Source of the DNA: Rhynochetos jubatus
Lineage: Eukaryota > Chordata > Aves > Eurypygiformes > Rhynochetidae
NCBI GenBank assembly: GCA_027574665.1
Contig: CM050672.1
Span: 9,656,001 to 9,720,000, forward strand
Length of the DNA: 64,000 bases
Direction: 5' to 3'
Each line of letters opens with the position of its first letter. Within the stretch, counting starts at the first letter, position 1. Below the pieces are notes generated by a model. It saw only the letters and a list, made by a program, of their open reading frames with translations. It ran no database searches and was not told where the DNA came from. Shown here piece after piece: positions 1 to 13,258 of the stretch. A program made the position numbers and the translations under genes.

Positions 1-2730
1 CAGCCCAAAATGCAGCCAAAATGCAGCCCACTTCCGGGAGAATCTCAAGAGCAGGGGGTGGAACAAGCCAGGCCTCAAACCACGAGAAGCTCCAGCCCAA
101 AAGGCAGCCAAAATCCAGCCCACCTCCGGGAGAATCTCAAGAGCAGGGGGTGGAGCAATCCAGGCCTCAAACCTCGAGTACCTCCAGCCCAAAAGACAGA
201 CAAAATGCAGCCCACATCCGCGAGAATATCAAGAGCAAGGGGTGGAGCAAGCCAGGCCTCAAACCACGAGAAGCTCCAGCCCAAAAGGCAGCCAAAATGC
301 AGCCCACCTCCGGGACAATCTCAAGAGCAGGGGGTGGAGCAAGCCAGGCCTCAAACCACGAGAAGCTCCAGCCCAAAAGGCAGCCAAAATGCAGCCCACA
401 TCCGGGAGAATCTCAAGAGCAGGGGGTGGAGCAAGCCAGGCCTCAAACCACGAGAAGCTCCAGCCCAAAATGCAGCCAAAATTCAGACCACATCCAGGAG
501 AATATCAAGAGCAGGGGGTGGAGGAAGCCAGGCCTCAATCCACGAGAAGCTCCAGCCCAAAAGGCAGCCAAAATGCAGCCCACATCCGGGAGAATATCAA
601 GAGCAGGGGGTGGAGCAAGACAGGCCTCAAACCACGAGAAGCTCCAGCCCAACAGGCAGGCAAAATGCAGCCCACATCCGGGAGAATATCAAGAGCAGGG
701 GGTGGAGCAAGCCAGGCCTCAAACCACGAGAAGCTCCAGCCCAAAAGGCAGCCAAAATCCAGGACACATCCGGGAGAATCTCAAGAGCAGGGGGTGGAGC
801 AAGCCAGGCCTCAAACCACGAGAAGCTCCAGCCCAAAAGGCAGCCAAAATGCAGCCCACATCCGGGAGAATATCTAGAGCAGGGGGTGCACCAAGGCATG
901 CCTCAAACCACGAGAAGCTCCAGCCCAAAAGGCAGCCAAAATGCAGCCCACATGCGGGAGAATCTCAAGAGCAGGGGGTAGAGCAAGCCAGGCCTCAAAC
1001 CACGAGAAGTTCCAGCCCAAAAATGCAGCCAAAATGCAGCCCACATCTGTGAGAATCTCAAGAGCAGGGGGTGGAGCAAGCCAGGCCTCAAACCTCGAGA
1101 AGCTCCAGCCCAAAAGGCAGCCAAAATGCAGCCCACATGCAGGACAATATCAAGAGCAGGGGGTGCACCAAGGCAGGCCTCAAACCACGAGAAGATCCAG
1201 CCCAAAATGCAGCCAAAATGCAGCCCACTTCTGGGAGAATCTCAAGAGCAGTGGGTGGAGCAAGCCAGGCCTCAAACCACGAGAAGCTCCAGCCCAAAAT
1301 GCACCAAATTTGCAGCCCACATCCGGGAGAATCTCAAGAGCAGGGGGTGGAGCAAGCCAGGCCTCAAACCACGAGAAGCTCCAGCCCAACAGGCAGTCAA
1401 AATGCAGCCCACATACGGGAGAATCTCAAGAGCAGGGGGTGGAGCAAGCCAGGCCTCAAACCAGGAGAAGCTCCAGCCCAAAATGCAGCCAAAATGCAGC
1501 CCACTTCCGGGAGAATCTCAAGAGCAGGGGGTGGAACAAGCCAGGCCTCAAACCAGGAGAAGCTCCAGCCCAAAATGCAGCCAAAATGCAGCCCACTTCC
1601 GGGAGAATCTCAAGAGCAGGGGGTGGAACAAGCCAGGCCTCAAACCACGAGAAGCTCCAGCCCAAAAGGCAGCCAAAATCCAGCCCACCTCCGGGAGAAT
1701 CTCAAGAGCAGGGGGTGGAGCAATCCAGGCCTCAAACCTCGAGTACCTCCAGCCCAAAAGACAGACAAAATGCAGCCCACATCCGCGAGAATATCAAGAG
1801 CAAGGGGTGGAGCAAGCCAGGCCTCAAACCACGAGAAGCTCCAGCCCAAAAGGCAGCCAAAATGCAGCCCACCTCCGGGACAATCTCAAGAGCAGGGGGT
1901 GGAGCAAGCCAGGCCTCAAACCACGAGAAGCTCCAGCCCAAAAGGCAGCCAAAATGCAGCCCACATCCGGGAGAATCTCAAGAGCAGGGGGTGGAGCAAG
2001 CCAGGCCTCAAACCACGAGAAGCTCCAGCCCAAAATGCAGCCAAAATTCAGACCACATCCAGGAGAATATCAAGAGCAGGGGGTGGAGGAAGCCAGGCCT
2101 CAATCCACGAGAAGCTCCAGCCCAAAAGGCAGCCAAAATGCAGCCCACATCCGGGAGAATATCAAGAGCAGGGGGTGGAGCAAGACAGGCCTCAAACCAC
2201 GAGAAGCTCCAGCCCAACAGGCAGGCAAAATGCAGCCCACATCCGGGAGAATATCAAGAGCAGGGGGTGGAGCAAGCCAGGCCTCAAACCACGAGAAGCT
2301 CCAGCCCAAAAGGCAGCCAAAATCCAGGACACATCCGGGAGAATCTCAAGAGCAGGGGGTGGAGCAAGCCAGGCCTCAAACCACGAGAAGCTCCAGCCCA
2401 AAAGGCAGCCAAAATGCAGCCCACATCCGGGAGAATATCTAGAGCAGGGGGTGCACCAAGGCATGCCTCAAACCACGAGAAGCTCCAGCCCAAAAGGCAG
2501 CCAAAATGCAGCCCACATCCGGGAGAATCTCAAGAGCAGGGGGTAGAGCAAGCCAGGCCTCAAACCACGAGAAGTTCCAGCCCAAAAATGCAGCCAAAAT
2601 GCAGCCCACATCTGTGAGAATCTCAAGAGCAGGGGGTGGAGCAAGCCAGGCCTCAAACCTCGAGAAGCTCCAGCCCAAAAGGCAGCCAAAATGCAGCCCA
2701 CATGCAGGACAATATCAAGAGCAGGGGGTG
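1..2730. repeat. 17-monomer HOR, 1565-bp spacing (two copies)
   Basis: Bases 1 to about 1165 reappear at 1566 to about 2730, offset 1565 bp (17 x 92 + 1; the extra base is a 93-bp unit with AAAAA near 1018 and 2583). Rare variants are reproduced in order: AATCCAGG then CTCGAGTACC (about 165-185 and 1730-1750), CCAACAGGCAGGC (about 648 and 2213), CCAGGACACATCC (about 760 and 2325), and ATCTAGAGC with GCACCAAGGCATGCC (about 872-905 and 2437-2470). Only isolated differences were seen, such as CATGCGGG against CATCCGGG near 954 and 2519. The copies diverge after the CATGCAGGACAAT monomer. The left copy may start before the window. Confidence 0.9.
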
Positions 2731-4995
2731 GAGCAAGCCAGGCCTCAAACCACGAGAAGTTCCACCCCAAAAAGGCAGCCAAAATGCAGCCCACATCTGT
2801 GAGTATCTCAAGAGCAGGGGGTGGAGCAAGCCAGGCCTCAAACCTCAAGAAGCTCCAGCCCAAAAGGCAGCCAAAATGCAGCCCACATCCGGGAGAATCT
2901 CAAGAGCAGGGGGTGGAGCAAGCCAGGCCTCAAACCACGAGAAGCTCCAGCCCAAAATGCAGCCAAAATTCAGGCCATATCTGGGAGAATATCAAGAGCA
3001 GGGGGTGGAGCAAGCCAGGCCTCAAACCACGAGAAGCTCCAGCCCAAAATGTAGCCAAAATTCAGGCCATATCTGGGAGAATATGAAGAGCAGGGGGTGG
3101 AGGAAGCCAGGCCTCAAACCACGAGAAGCTCCAGCCCAAAAGGCAGCCAAAATCCAGCCCACATCCGGGAGAATCTCAAGAGCAGGGGGTGGAGCAAGCC
3201 AGGCCTCAAACCACGAGAAGCTCCAGCCCAAAACGCAGCCAAAATGCAGCCCACATCCAGGAGAATCTCAAGAGCAGGGGGTGGAGCGAGGCAGGCCTCA
3301 AACCACGAGAAGCTCCAGCCCATATGCAGCCAAAATGCAGCCCACATCCGGGAGAATCTCAAGAGCAGGGGGTGGAGCAAGCCAGGCCTCAAACCACGAG
3401 AAGCTCCAGCCCAAAAGGCAGCCAAAATGCAGCCCACATCCAGGAGAATCTCAAGAGCAGGGGGTGGAGCGAGGCAGGCCTCAAACCACGAGAAGCTCCA
3501 GCCCATATGCAGCCAAAATGCAGCCCACATGCGGGAGAATATCAAGAGCAGGGGGTAGAGCAAGGCAGGCCTCAAACCACGAGAAGCTCCAGCCCAAAAG
3601 GCAGCCAAAATGCAGGCCACATCCGGGAGAATCTCAAGAGCAGGGGGTGGAGCAAGCCAGGCCTCAAACCACGAGAAGCTCCAGCCCAAAAGGCAGCCAA
3701 AATGCAGCCCACATCCGGGAGAATATCAAGAGCAAGGGGTGGAGCAAGCCAGGCCTCAAACCACGAGAAGCTCCAGCCCAAAAGGCAGCCAAAATGCAGC
3801 ACACCTCCGGGACAATATCAAGAGCAAGGGGTGGAGCAAGCCAGGCCTCAAACCACGAGAAGCTCCAGCCCAAAAGGCAGCCAAAATGCAGCCCACATGG
3901 AGGAGAATCTCAAGAGCAGGGGGTGGAGCAAGCCAGGCCTCAAACCACGAGAAGCTCCAGCCCAAAACGCAGCCAAAATGCAGCCCACATCCAGGAGAAT
4001 CTCAAGAGCAGGGGGTGGAGCAAGACAGGCCTCAAACCACGAGAAGCTCCAGCCCAACAGGCAGGCAAAATGCAGCCCACATCCGGGAGAATATCAAGAG
4101 CAGGGGGTGGAGCAAGCCAGGCCTCAAACCACGAGAAGCTCCAGCCCAAAAGGCAGCCAAAATCCAGGACACATCCGGGAGAATCTCAAGAGCAGGGGGT
4201 GGAGCAAGCCAGGCCTCAAACCACGAGAAGCTCCAGCCCAAAAGGCAGCCAAAATGCAGCCCACATCCGGGAGAATATCTAGAGCAGGGGGTGCACCAAG
4301 GCATGCCTCAAACCACGAGAAGCTCCAGCCCAAAAGGCAGCCAAAATGCAGCCCACATGCGGGAGAATCTCAAGAGCAGGGGGTAGAGCAAGCCAGGCCT
4401 CAAACCACGAGAAGTTCCAGCCCAAAAATGCAGCCAAAATGCAGCCCACATCTGTGAGAATCTCAAGAGCAGGGGGTGGAGCAAGCCAGGCCTCAAACCT
4501 CGAGAAGCTCCAGCCCAAAAGGCAGCCAAAATGCAGCCCACATGCAGGACAATATCAAGAGCAGGGGGTGGAGCAAGCCAGGCCTCAAACCACGAGAAGT
4601 TCCACCCCAAAAAGGCAGCCAAAATGCAGCCCACATCTGTGAGTATCTCAAGAGCAGGGGGTGGAGCAAGCCAGGCCTCAAACCTCAAGAAGCTCCAGCC
4701 CAAAAGGCAGCCAAAATGCAGCCCACATCCGGGAGAATCTCAAGAGCAGGGGGTGGAGCAAGCCAGGCCTCAAACCACGAGAAGCTCCAGCCCAAAATGC
4801 AGCCAAAATTCAGGCCATATCTGGGAGAATATCAAGAGCAGGGGGTGGAGCAAGCCAGGCCTCAAACCACGAGAAGCTCCAGCCCAAAATGTAGCCAAAA
4901 TTCAGGCCATATCTGGGAGAATATGAAGAGCAGGGGGTGGAGGAAGCCAGGCCTCAAACCACGAGAAGCTCCAGCCCAAAAGGCAGCCAAAATGC
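2180..4995. repeat. 20-monomer HOR, 1840-bp spacing (two copies)
   Basis: The block at about 2180-3155 recurs at about 4020-4995, offset exactly 1840 bp (20 x 92). Shared order of rare alleles: AACAGGCAGGC, CCAGGACAC, ATCTAGAGC / GCACCAAGG, AAAAATGCAGCC, TCTGTGAG, GCAGGACAAT, TTCCACCCC with AAAAAGG, TCTGTGAGTATC, and two monomers with GGCCATATCTGGGAG. It overlaps the 17-mer duplication on its left, so the same block was copied twice at different spacings. Partial later descendants of its right half sit near 8530-8900 and 16990-17530. Confidence 0.88.
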
Positions 4996-7009
4996 AGCCC
5001 ACATCCGGGAGAATCTCAAGAGCAGGGGGTGGAGGAAGCCAGGCCTCAAACCACGAGAAGCTCCAGCCCAAAAGGCAGCCAAAATTCAGCCCACATGCGG
5101 GAGAATATCAAGAGCAGGGGGTAGAGCAAGCCAGGCCTCAAACCACGAGAAGCTCCAGCCCAAAATGTAGCCAAAATTCAGGCCATATCTGGGAGAATAT
5201 GAAGAGCAGGGGGTGGAGGAAGCCAGGCCTCAAACCACGAGAAGCTCCAGCCCAAAAGGCAGCCAAAATGCAGCCCACATGGAGGAGAATCTCAAGAGCA
5301 GGGGGTGGAGCGAGGCAGGCCTCAAACCACGAGAAGCTCCAGCCCATATGCAGCCAAAATGCAGCCCACATCCGGGAGAATCTCAAGAGCAGGGGGTGGA
5401 GCAAGCCAGGCCTCAAACCACGAGAAGCTCCAGCCCAAAAGGCAGCCAAAATGCAGCCCACATCCGGGAGAATCTCAAGAGCAGGGGGTGGAGCGAGGCA
5501 GGCCTCAAACCACGAGAAGCTCCAGCCCAAGAATCAGCCAAAATGCAGCCCACATGCGGGAGAATCTCAAGAGCAGGGGGTGGAGCAAGCCAGGCCTCAA
5601 ACCACGAGAAGCTCCAGCCCAAAAGGCAGCCAAAATGCAGCCCACATGCGGGAGAATATCAAGAGCAGGGGGTAGAGCAAGGCAGGCCTCAAACCACGAG
5701 AAGCTCCAGCCCAAAATGCAGCCAAAATGCAGCCCACATCTGGGAGAATCTCAAGAGCAGGGGGTGGAGCAAGCCAGGCCTCAAACCACGAGAAGCTCCA
5801 GCCCAAAAGGCAGCCAAAATGCAGCCCACATGCGGGAGAATATCAAGAGCAGGGGGTAGAGCAAGCCAGGCCTCAAACCACGAGAAGCTCCAGCCCAAAA
5901 GGCAGCCAAAATGCAGCCCACATCCGGGAGAATATCAAGAGCAGGGGGTAGAGCAAGCCAGGCCTCAAACCACGAGAAGCTCCAGCCCAAAAGGCAGCCA
6001 AAATGCAGCCCACATCCGGGAGAATATCAAGAGCAGGGGGTAGAGCAAGGCAGGCCTCAAACCACGAGAAGCTCCAGCCCAAAAGGCAGCCAAACTCCAG
6101 CCCACTTCCGGGAGAATCTCAAGAGCAGGGGGTGGAGCAAGCCAGGCCTCAAACCACGAGAAGCTCCAGCCCAAAAGGCAGCCAAAATTCAGCCCACATC
6201 CGGGAGAATCTCAAGAGCAGGGGGTCGAGCAAGCCAGGCCTCAAACCACGAGAAGCTCCAGCCCAAAAGGCAGCCAAAATCCAGCCCACATCCGGGAGAA
6301 TATCAAGGGCAGGGGTTGGAGCAAGCCAGGCCTCAAACCACGAAAAGCTCCAGCCCAAAAGGCAGCCGAAATGCAGCCCACCTCCGGGAGAATCTCAAGA
6401 GCAGGGGGTGGAGCAAGCCAGGCCTCAAACCACGAGAAGCTCCAGCCCATATGCAGCCAAAATGCAGCCCACATCCGGGAGAATCTCAAGAGCAGGGGGT
6501 GGAGCAAGCCAGGCCTCAAACCACGAGAAGCTCCAGCCCAAAAGGCAGCCAAAATGCAGCCCACTTCCGGGAGAATCTCAAGAGCAGGGGGTGGAGCAAG
6601 CCAGGCCTCAAACCACGAGAATCTCCAGCCCAAAAGGCAGCCAAAATGCAGCCCACATCCGGGAGAATCTCAAGAGCAGGGGGTGGAGCAAGCCAGGCCT
6701 CAAACCACGAGAAGCTCCAGCCCAAAAGGCAGCCAAAATGCAGCACACCTCCGGGACAATATCAAGAGCAAGGGGTGGAGCAAGCCAGGCCTCAAACCAC
6801 GAGAAGCTCCAGCCCAAAAGGCAGCCAAAATGCAGCCCACATGCGGGAGAATCTCAAGAGCAGGGGGTGGAGCAAGCCAGGCCTCAAACCACGAGAAGCT
6901 CCAGCCCATATGCAGCCAAAATGCAGCCCACATCCGGGAGAATCTCAAGAGCAGGGGGTGGAGCAAGCCAGGCCTCAAACCACGAGAAGCTCCAGCCCAA
7001 AAGGCAGCC

Positions 7010-7101
7010 AAAATGCAGCCCACATCCGGGAGAATCTCAAGAGCAGGGGGTGGAGCAAGCCAGGCCTCAAACCACGAGAAGCTCCAGCCCAAAAGGCAGC
7101 C
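7010..7101 (+). repeat. Reference monomer (consensus-like 92-bp unit)
   Basis: This copy matches the consensus I derived by eye. Hand-counted composition is A31 C28 G26 T7 (58.7% GC). Landmarks within the unit: AAAATGCAGCC at 1-11; CCGG at 17-20, holding one CpG; near-palindromic GAGAATCTC at 21-29; G5 at 37-41 followed by TGG; palindrome AGGCCT (StuI site) at 53-58; second CpG in CCACGAG at 66-67; AGCT at 71-74; AAAAGGCAGCC at 82-92. Positions 82-92 and the next unit's 1-11 form an 11-bp near-perfect tandem pair. The most variable places are 5-6 (TG/TC), 13-17 (ACATCC, CCTCC, CTTCC, ATGCG), 26-28 (TCT/TAT), 42-44 and 86-87. The stretch from about 46 to 82 is the most constant. Confidence 0.95.
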
Positions 7102-10100
7102 AAAATGCAGCCCACATGCGGGAGAATCTCAAGAGCAGGGGGTGGAGCAAGCCAGGCCTCAAACCACGAGAAGCTCCAGCCCAAAAGGCAGCCAAAATGC
7201 AGCCCACATCCGGGAGAATCTCAAGAGCAGGGGGTGGAGCAAGCCAGGCCTCAAACCACGAGAAGCTCCAGCCCAAAAGGCAGCCAAAATCCAGCCCACA
7301 TCCGGGAGAATATCAAGGGCAGGGGGTGGAGCAAGCCAGGCCTCAAACCACGAGAAGCTCCAGCCCAAAAGGCAGCCAAAATGCAGCCCACATGCGGGAG
7401 AATCTCAAGAGCAGGGGGTGGAGCAAGCCAGGCCTGAAACCACGAGAAGCTCCAGCCCATATGCAGCCAAAATGCAGCCCACATCCGGGAGAATCTCAAG
7501 AGCAGGGGGTGGAGCAAGCCAGGCCTCAAACCACGAGAAGCTCCAGCCCAAAAGGCAGCGAAAATGCAGCCCACTTCCGGGAGAATCTCAAGAGCAAGGG
7601 GGTGGAGCAAGCCAGGCCTCAAACCTCGAGAACCTCCAGCCCAAAAGGCAGACAAAATGCAGCCCACATCCTTGAGAATATCAAGAGCAGGGGGTGGAGC
7701 AAGCCAGGCCTCAAACCACGAGAAGCTCCAGCCCAAAAGGCAGCCAAAATGCAGCACACCTCCGGGACAATATCAAGAGCAAGGGGTGGAGCAAGCCAGG
7801 CCTCAAACCACGAGAAGCTCCAGCCCAAAAGGCAGCCAAAATGCAGCCCACATGCGGGAGAATCTCAAGAGCAGGGGGTGGAGCAAGCCAGGCCTTAAAC
7901 CACGAGAAGCTCCAGCCCAAAAGGCAGCCAAAATGCAGCCCACATCCGGGAGAATCTCAAGAGCAGGGGGTGGAGCAAGCCAGGCCTCAAACCACGAGAA
8001 GCTCCAGCCCAACAGGCAGTCAAAATGCAGCCCACCTCCGGGAGAATCTCAAGAGCAGGGGGTGGAACAAGCCAGGCCTCAAACCACGAGAAGCTCCAGC
8101 CCAAAAGGCAGCCAAAATCCAGCCCACCTCCGGGAGAATCTCAAGAGCAGGGGGTGGAGCAATCCAGGCCTCAAACCTCGAGTACCTCCAGCCCAAAAGA
8201 CAGACAAAATGCAGCCCACATCGGCGAGAATATCAAGAGCAAGGGGTGGAGCAAGCCAGGCCTCAAACCACGAGAAGCTCCAGCCCAAAAGGCAGACAAA
8301 ATGCAGCCCACCTCCGGGACACTCTCAAGAGCAGGGGGTGGAGCAAGCCAGGCCTCAAACCACGAGAAGCTCCAGCCCAAAAGGCAGCCAAAATGCAGCC
8401 CACATCCGGGAGAATCTCAAGAGCAGGGGGTGGAGCAAGCCAGGCCTCAAACCACGAGAAACTCCAGCCCAAAATGCAGCCAAACTTCAGACCACATCCA
8501 GGAGAATATCAAGAGCAGGGGGTAGAGCAAGCCAGGCCTCAAACCACGAGAAGTTCCAGCCCAAAAAGGCAGCCAAAATGCAGCCCACATCTGTGAGAAT
8601 CTCAAGAGCAGGGGGTGGAGCAAGCCAGGCCTCAAACCTCGAGAAGCTCCAGCCCAAAAGGCAGCCAAAATGCAGCCCACATGCAGGACAATATCAAGAG
8701 CAGGGGGTGGAGCAAGCCAGGCCTCAAACCACGAGAAGTTCCACCCCAAAAAGGCAGCCAAAATGCAGCCCACATCTGTGAGTATCTCAAGAGCAGGGGG
8801 TGGAGGAAGCCAGGCCTCAAACCTCAAGAAGCTCCAGCCCAAAAGGCAGCCAAAATGCAGCCCACATCCGGGAGAATCTCAAGAGCAGGGGGTGGAGCAA
8901 GCCAGGCCTCAAACCACGAGAAGCTCCAGCCCAAAAGGCAGCCAAAATGCAGCCCACATGCGGGAGAATATCAAGAGCAGTGGGTAGTGCAAGGCAGGCC
9001 TCAAACCACGAGAAGCTCCAGCCCAAAAGGCAGCCAAAATGCAGCCCACATCCGGGAGAATCTCAAGAGCAGGGGGTGGAGCAAGCCAGGCCTCAAACCA
9101 CGAGAAGCTCCAGCCCAAAAGGCAGCCAAAATGCAGCCCACATCCGGGAGAATATCAAGAGCAGGGGGTGGAGCAAGCCAGGCCTCAAACCAAGAGAAGC
9201 TCCAGCCCAAAAGGCAGCCAAAATTCAGCCCACATGCGGGAGAATATCAAGAGCAGGGGGTAGAGCAAGCCAGGCCTCAAACCACGAGAAGCTCCAGCCC
9301 AAAATGTAGCCAAAATTCAGGCCATATCTGGGAGAATATGAAGAGCAGGGGGTGGAGGAAGCCAGGCCTCAAACCACGAGAAGCTCCAGCCCAAAAGGCA
9401 GCCAAAATGTAGCCCACATGGAGGAGAATCTGAAGAGCAGGGGGTGGAGCGAGGCAGGCCTCAAACCACGAGAAGCTCCAGCCCATATGCAGCCAAAATG
9501 CAGCCCACATCCGGGAGAATATCAAGAGCAGGGGGTAGAGCAAGGCAGGCCTCAAACCAAGAGAAGCTCCAGCCCAAAATGCAGCCAAAATGCAGCCCAC
9601 ATCCGGGAGAATCTCAAGAGCAGGGGGTGGAGCAAGCCAGGCCTCAAACCACGAGAAGCTCCAGCCCAAAAGGCAGACAAAATGCAGCCCACATGCGGGA
9701 GAATATCAAGAGCAGGGGGTAGAGCAAGCCAGGCCTCAAACCACGAGAAGCTCCAGCACAAAAGGCAGCCAAAATGCAGCCCACATCCGGGAGAATATCA
9801 AGAGCAGGGGGTAGAGCAAGCCAGGCCTCAAACCACGAGAAGCTCCAGCCCAAAAGGCAGCCAAAATGCAGCCCACATCCGGGAGAATATCAAGAGCAGT
9901 GGGTAGAGCAAGGCAGGCCTCAAACCACGAGAAGCTCCAGCCCAAAAGGCAGCCAAACTCCAGCCCACTTCCGGGAGAATCTCAAGAGCAGGGGGTGGAG
10001 CAAGCCAGGCCTCAAACCACGAGAAGCTCCAGCCCAAAAGGCAGCCAAAATGCAGCCCACATCCGGGAGAATCTCAAGAGCAGGGGGTGGAGCAAGCCAG

Positions 10101-13100
10101 GCCTCAAACCACGAGAAGCTCCAGCCCAAAATGCAGCCAAAATGCAGCCCACTTCCGGGAGAATCTCAAGAGCAGGGGGTGGAGCAAGCCAGGCCTCAAA
10201 CCACGAGAATCTCCAGCCCAAAAGGCAGCCAAAATGCAGCCCACATCCGGGAGAATCTCAAGAGCAGGGGTTGGAGCAAGCCAGGCCTCAAACCACGAGA
10301 AGCTCCAGCCCAAAAGGCAGCCAAAATGCAGCACACCTCCGGGACAATATCAAGAGCAAGGGGTGGAGCAAGCCAGGCCTCAAACCACGAGAAGCTCCAG
10401 CCCAAAAGGCAGCCAAAATGCAGCCCACATGCGGGAGAATCTCAAGAGCAGGGGGTGGAGCAAGCCAGGCCTCAAACCACGAGAAGCTCCAGCCCATATG
10501 CAGCCAAAATGCAGCCCACATCCGGGAGAATCTCAAGAGCAGGGGGTGGAGCAAGCCAGGCCTCAAACCACGAGAAGCTCCAGCCCAAAAGGCAGCCAAA
10601 ATGCAGCCCACATCCGGGAGAATCTCAAGAGCAGGGGGTGGAGCAAGCCAGGCCTCAAACCACGAGAAGCTCCAGCCCAAAATGCAGCCAAAATCCAGCC
10701 CACATCCGGGAGAATCTCAAGAGCAGGGGGTGGAGCAAGCCAGGCCTCAAACCACGAGAAGCTCCAGCCCCAAAGGCAGCCAAAATGCAGCCCACATCCG
10801 GGAGAATATCAAGAGCAGGGGGTGGAGCAAGCCAGGCCTCAAACCACGAGAAGCTCCAGCCCAAAAGGCAGCCAAAATGCAGCCCACATCCGGGAGAATA
10901 TCCAGAGCAGGTGGTGGAGCAAGCCAGGCCTCAAACCACGAGAAGCTCCAGCCCCAAAGGCAGCCAAAATGCAGCCCACATCCGGGAGAATATCAAGAGC
11001 AGGGGGTGGAGCAAGCCAGGCCTCAAACCACGAGAAGCTCCAGCCCCAAAGGCAGCCAAAATGCAGCCCACATCCGGGAGAATATCAAGAGCAGGGGGTA
11101 GAGCAAGGCAGGCCTCAAACCACGAGAAGCTCCAGCCCAAAATGCAGCCAAAATGCAGCCCACATCCGGGAGAATCTCAAGAGCAGGGGGTGGAGCAAGC
11201 CAGGCCTCAAACCACGAGAAGCTCCAGCCCAAAATGCAGCCAAAATTCAGGCCATATCTGGGAGAATATGAAGAGCAGGGGGTGGAGGAAGCCAGGCCTC
11301 AAACCACGAGAAGCTCCAGCCCAAAATGTAGCCAAAATTCAGGCCATATCTGGGAGAATATGAAGAGCAGGGGGTGGAGGAAGCCAGGCCTCAAACCACG
11401 AGAAGCTCCAGCCCAAAACGCAGCCAAAATGCAGCCCACATCCAGGAGAATCTCAAGAGCAGGGGGTGGAGCGAGGCAGGCCTCAAACCACGAGAAGCTC
11501 CAGCCCATATGCAGCCAAAATGCAGCCCACATCCGGGAGAATCTCAAGAGCAGGGGGTGGAGCAAGCCAGGCCTCAAACCACGAGAAGCTCCAGCCCAAA
11601 ATGCAGCCAAAATGCAGCCCACATCCAGGAGAATCTCAAGAGCAGGGGGTGGAGCGAGGCAGGCCTCAAACCACGAGAAGCTCCAGCCCATATGCAGCCA
11701 AAATGCAGCCCACATCCGGGACAATCTCAAGAGCAGGGGGTGGAGCAAGCCAGGCCTCAAACCACGAGAAGCTCCAGCCCAAAAGGCAGCCAAAATGCAG
11801 CCCACATGCGGGAGAATATCAAGAGCAGGGGGTAGAGCAAGGCAGGCCTCAAACCACGAGAAGCTCCAGCCCAAAAGGCAGCCAAAATGCAGGCCACATC
11901 CGGGAGAATCTCAAGAGCAGGGGGTGGAGCAAGCCAGGCCTCAAACCACGAGAAGCTCCAGCCCAAAAGGCAGCCAAAATGCAGCCCACATCCGGGAGAA
12001 TATCAAGAGCAGGGGGTGGAGCAAGCCAGGCCTCAAACCAAGAGAAGCTCCAGCCCAAAAGGCAGCCAAAATTCAGCCCACATGCGGGAGAATATCAAGA
12101 GCAGGGGGTAGAGCAAGGCAGGCCTCAAACCACGAGAAGCTCCAGCCCAAAATGTAGCCAAAATTCAGGCGATATCTGGGAGAATATGAAGAGCAGGGGG
12201 TGGAGGAAGCCAGGCCTCAAACCACGAGAAGCTCCAGCCCAAAAGGCAGCCAAAATGCAGCCCACATCCGGGAGAATCTCAAGAGCAGGGGGTGGAGCGA
12301 GGCAGGCCTCAAACCACGAGAAGCTCCAGCCCATATGCAGCCAAAATGCAGCCCACATCCGGGAGAATCTCAAGAGCAGGGGGTGGAGCAAGCCAGGCCT
12401 CAAACCACGAGAAGCTCCAGCCCAAAAGGCAGCCAAAATGCAGCCCACATGCGGGAGAATCTCAAGAGCAGGGGGTGGAGCGAGGCAGGCCTCAAACCAC
12501 GAGAAGCTCCAGCCCAAGAATCAGCCAAAATGCAGCCCACATAAGGGAGAATCTCAAGAGCAGGGGGTGGAGCAAGCCAGGCCTCAAACCACGAGAAGCT
12601 CCAGCCCAAAAGGCAGCCAAAATGCAGCCCACATCCGGGAGAATCTCAAGAGCAGGGGGTGGAGCAAGCCAGGCCTCAAACCACGAGAAGCTCCAGCCCA
12701 AAATGCAGCCAAAATGCAGCCCACATCCGGGAGAATCTCAAGAGCAGGGGGTGGAGCAAGCCAGGCCTCAAACCACGAGAAGCTCCAGACCAAAAGGCAG
12801 CCAAAATGCAGCCCACATGCGGGAGAATATCAAGAGCAGGGGGTAGAGCAAGCCAGGCCTCAAACCACGAGAAGCTCCAGCCCAAAAAGCAGCCAAAATG
12901 CAGCCCACATCCGGGAGAATATCAAGAGCAGGGGGTAGAGCAAGCCAGGCCTCAAACCACGAGAAGCTCCAGCCCAAAAGGCAGCCAAAATGCAGCCCAC
13001 ATCCGGGAGAATATCAAGAGCAGGGGGTAGAGCAAGGCAGGCCTCAAACCACGAGAAGCTCCAGCCCAAAAGGCAGCCAAACTCCAGCCCACTTCCGGGA

Positions 13101-13258
13101 GAATCTCAAGAGCACGGGGTGGAGCAAGCCAGGCCTCAAACCACGAGAAGCTCCAGCCCAAAAGGCAGCCAAAATTCAGCCCACATCTGGGAGAATCTCA
13201 AGAGCAGGGGGTGGAGCAAGCCAGGCCTCAAACCACGAGAAGCTCCAGCCCAAAAGGC

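Noticed and set aside
7030..7038. Hairpin or operator at GAGAATCTC
   Set aside because: Four-base arms around a single central base, far too short to form a stable stem, and present in every unit as part of the satellite.
7010..7101. Possible CENP-B box in the monomer around ATCCGGGA
   Set aside because: Only the right half of the box (an A followed by CGGG) fits. The required TTCG at the left is GCAGC here, so the core is not met.
7010..7101. G-quadruplex from GGGGGTGG plus nearby GG pairs
   Set aside because: Only one run of three or more G per monomer. At best a weak two-tetrad form with a long loop; not supported strongly enough to list.
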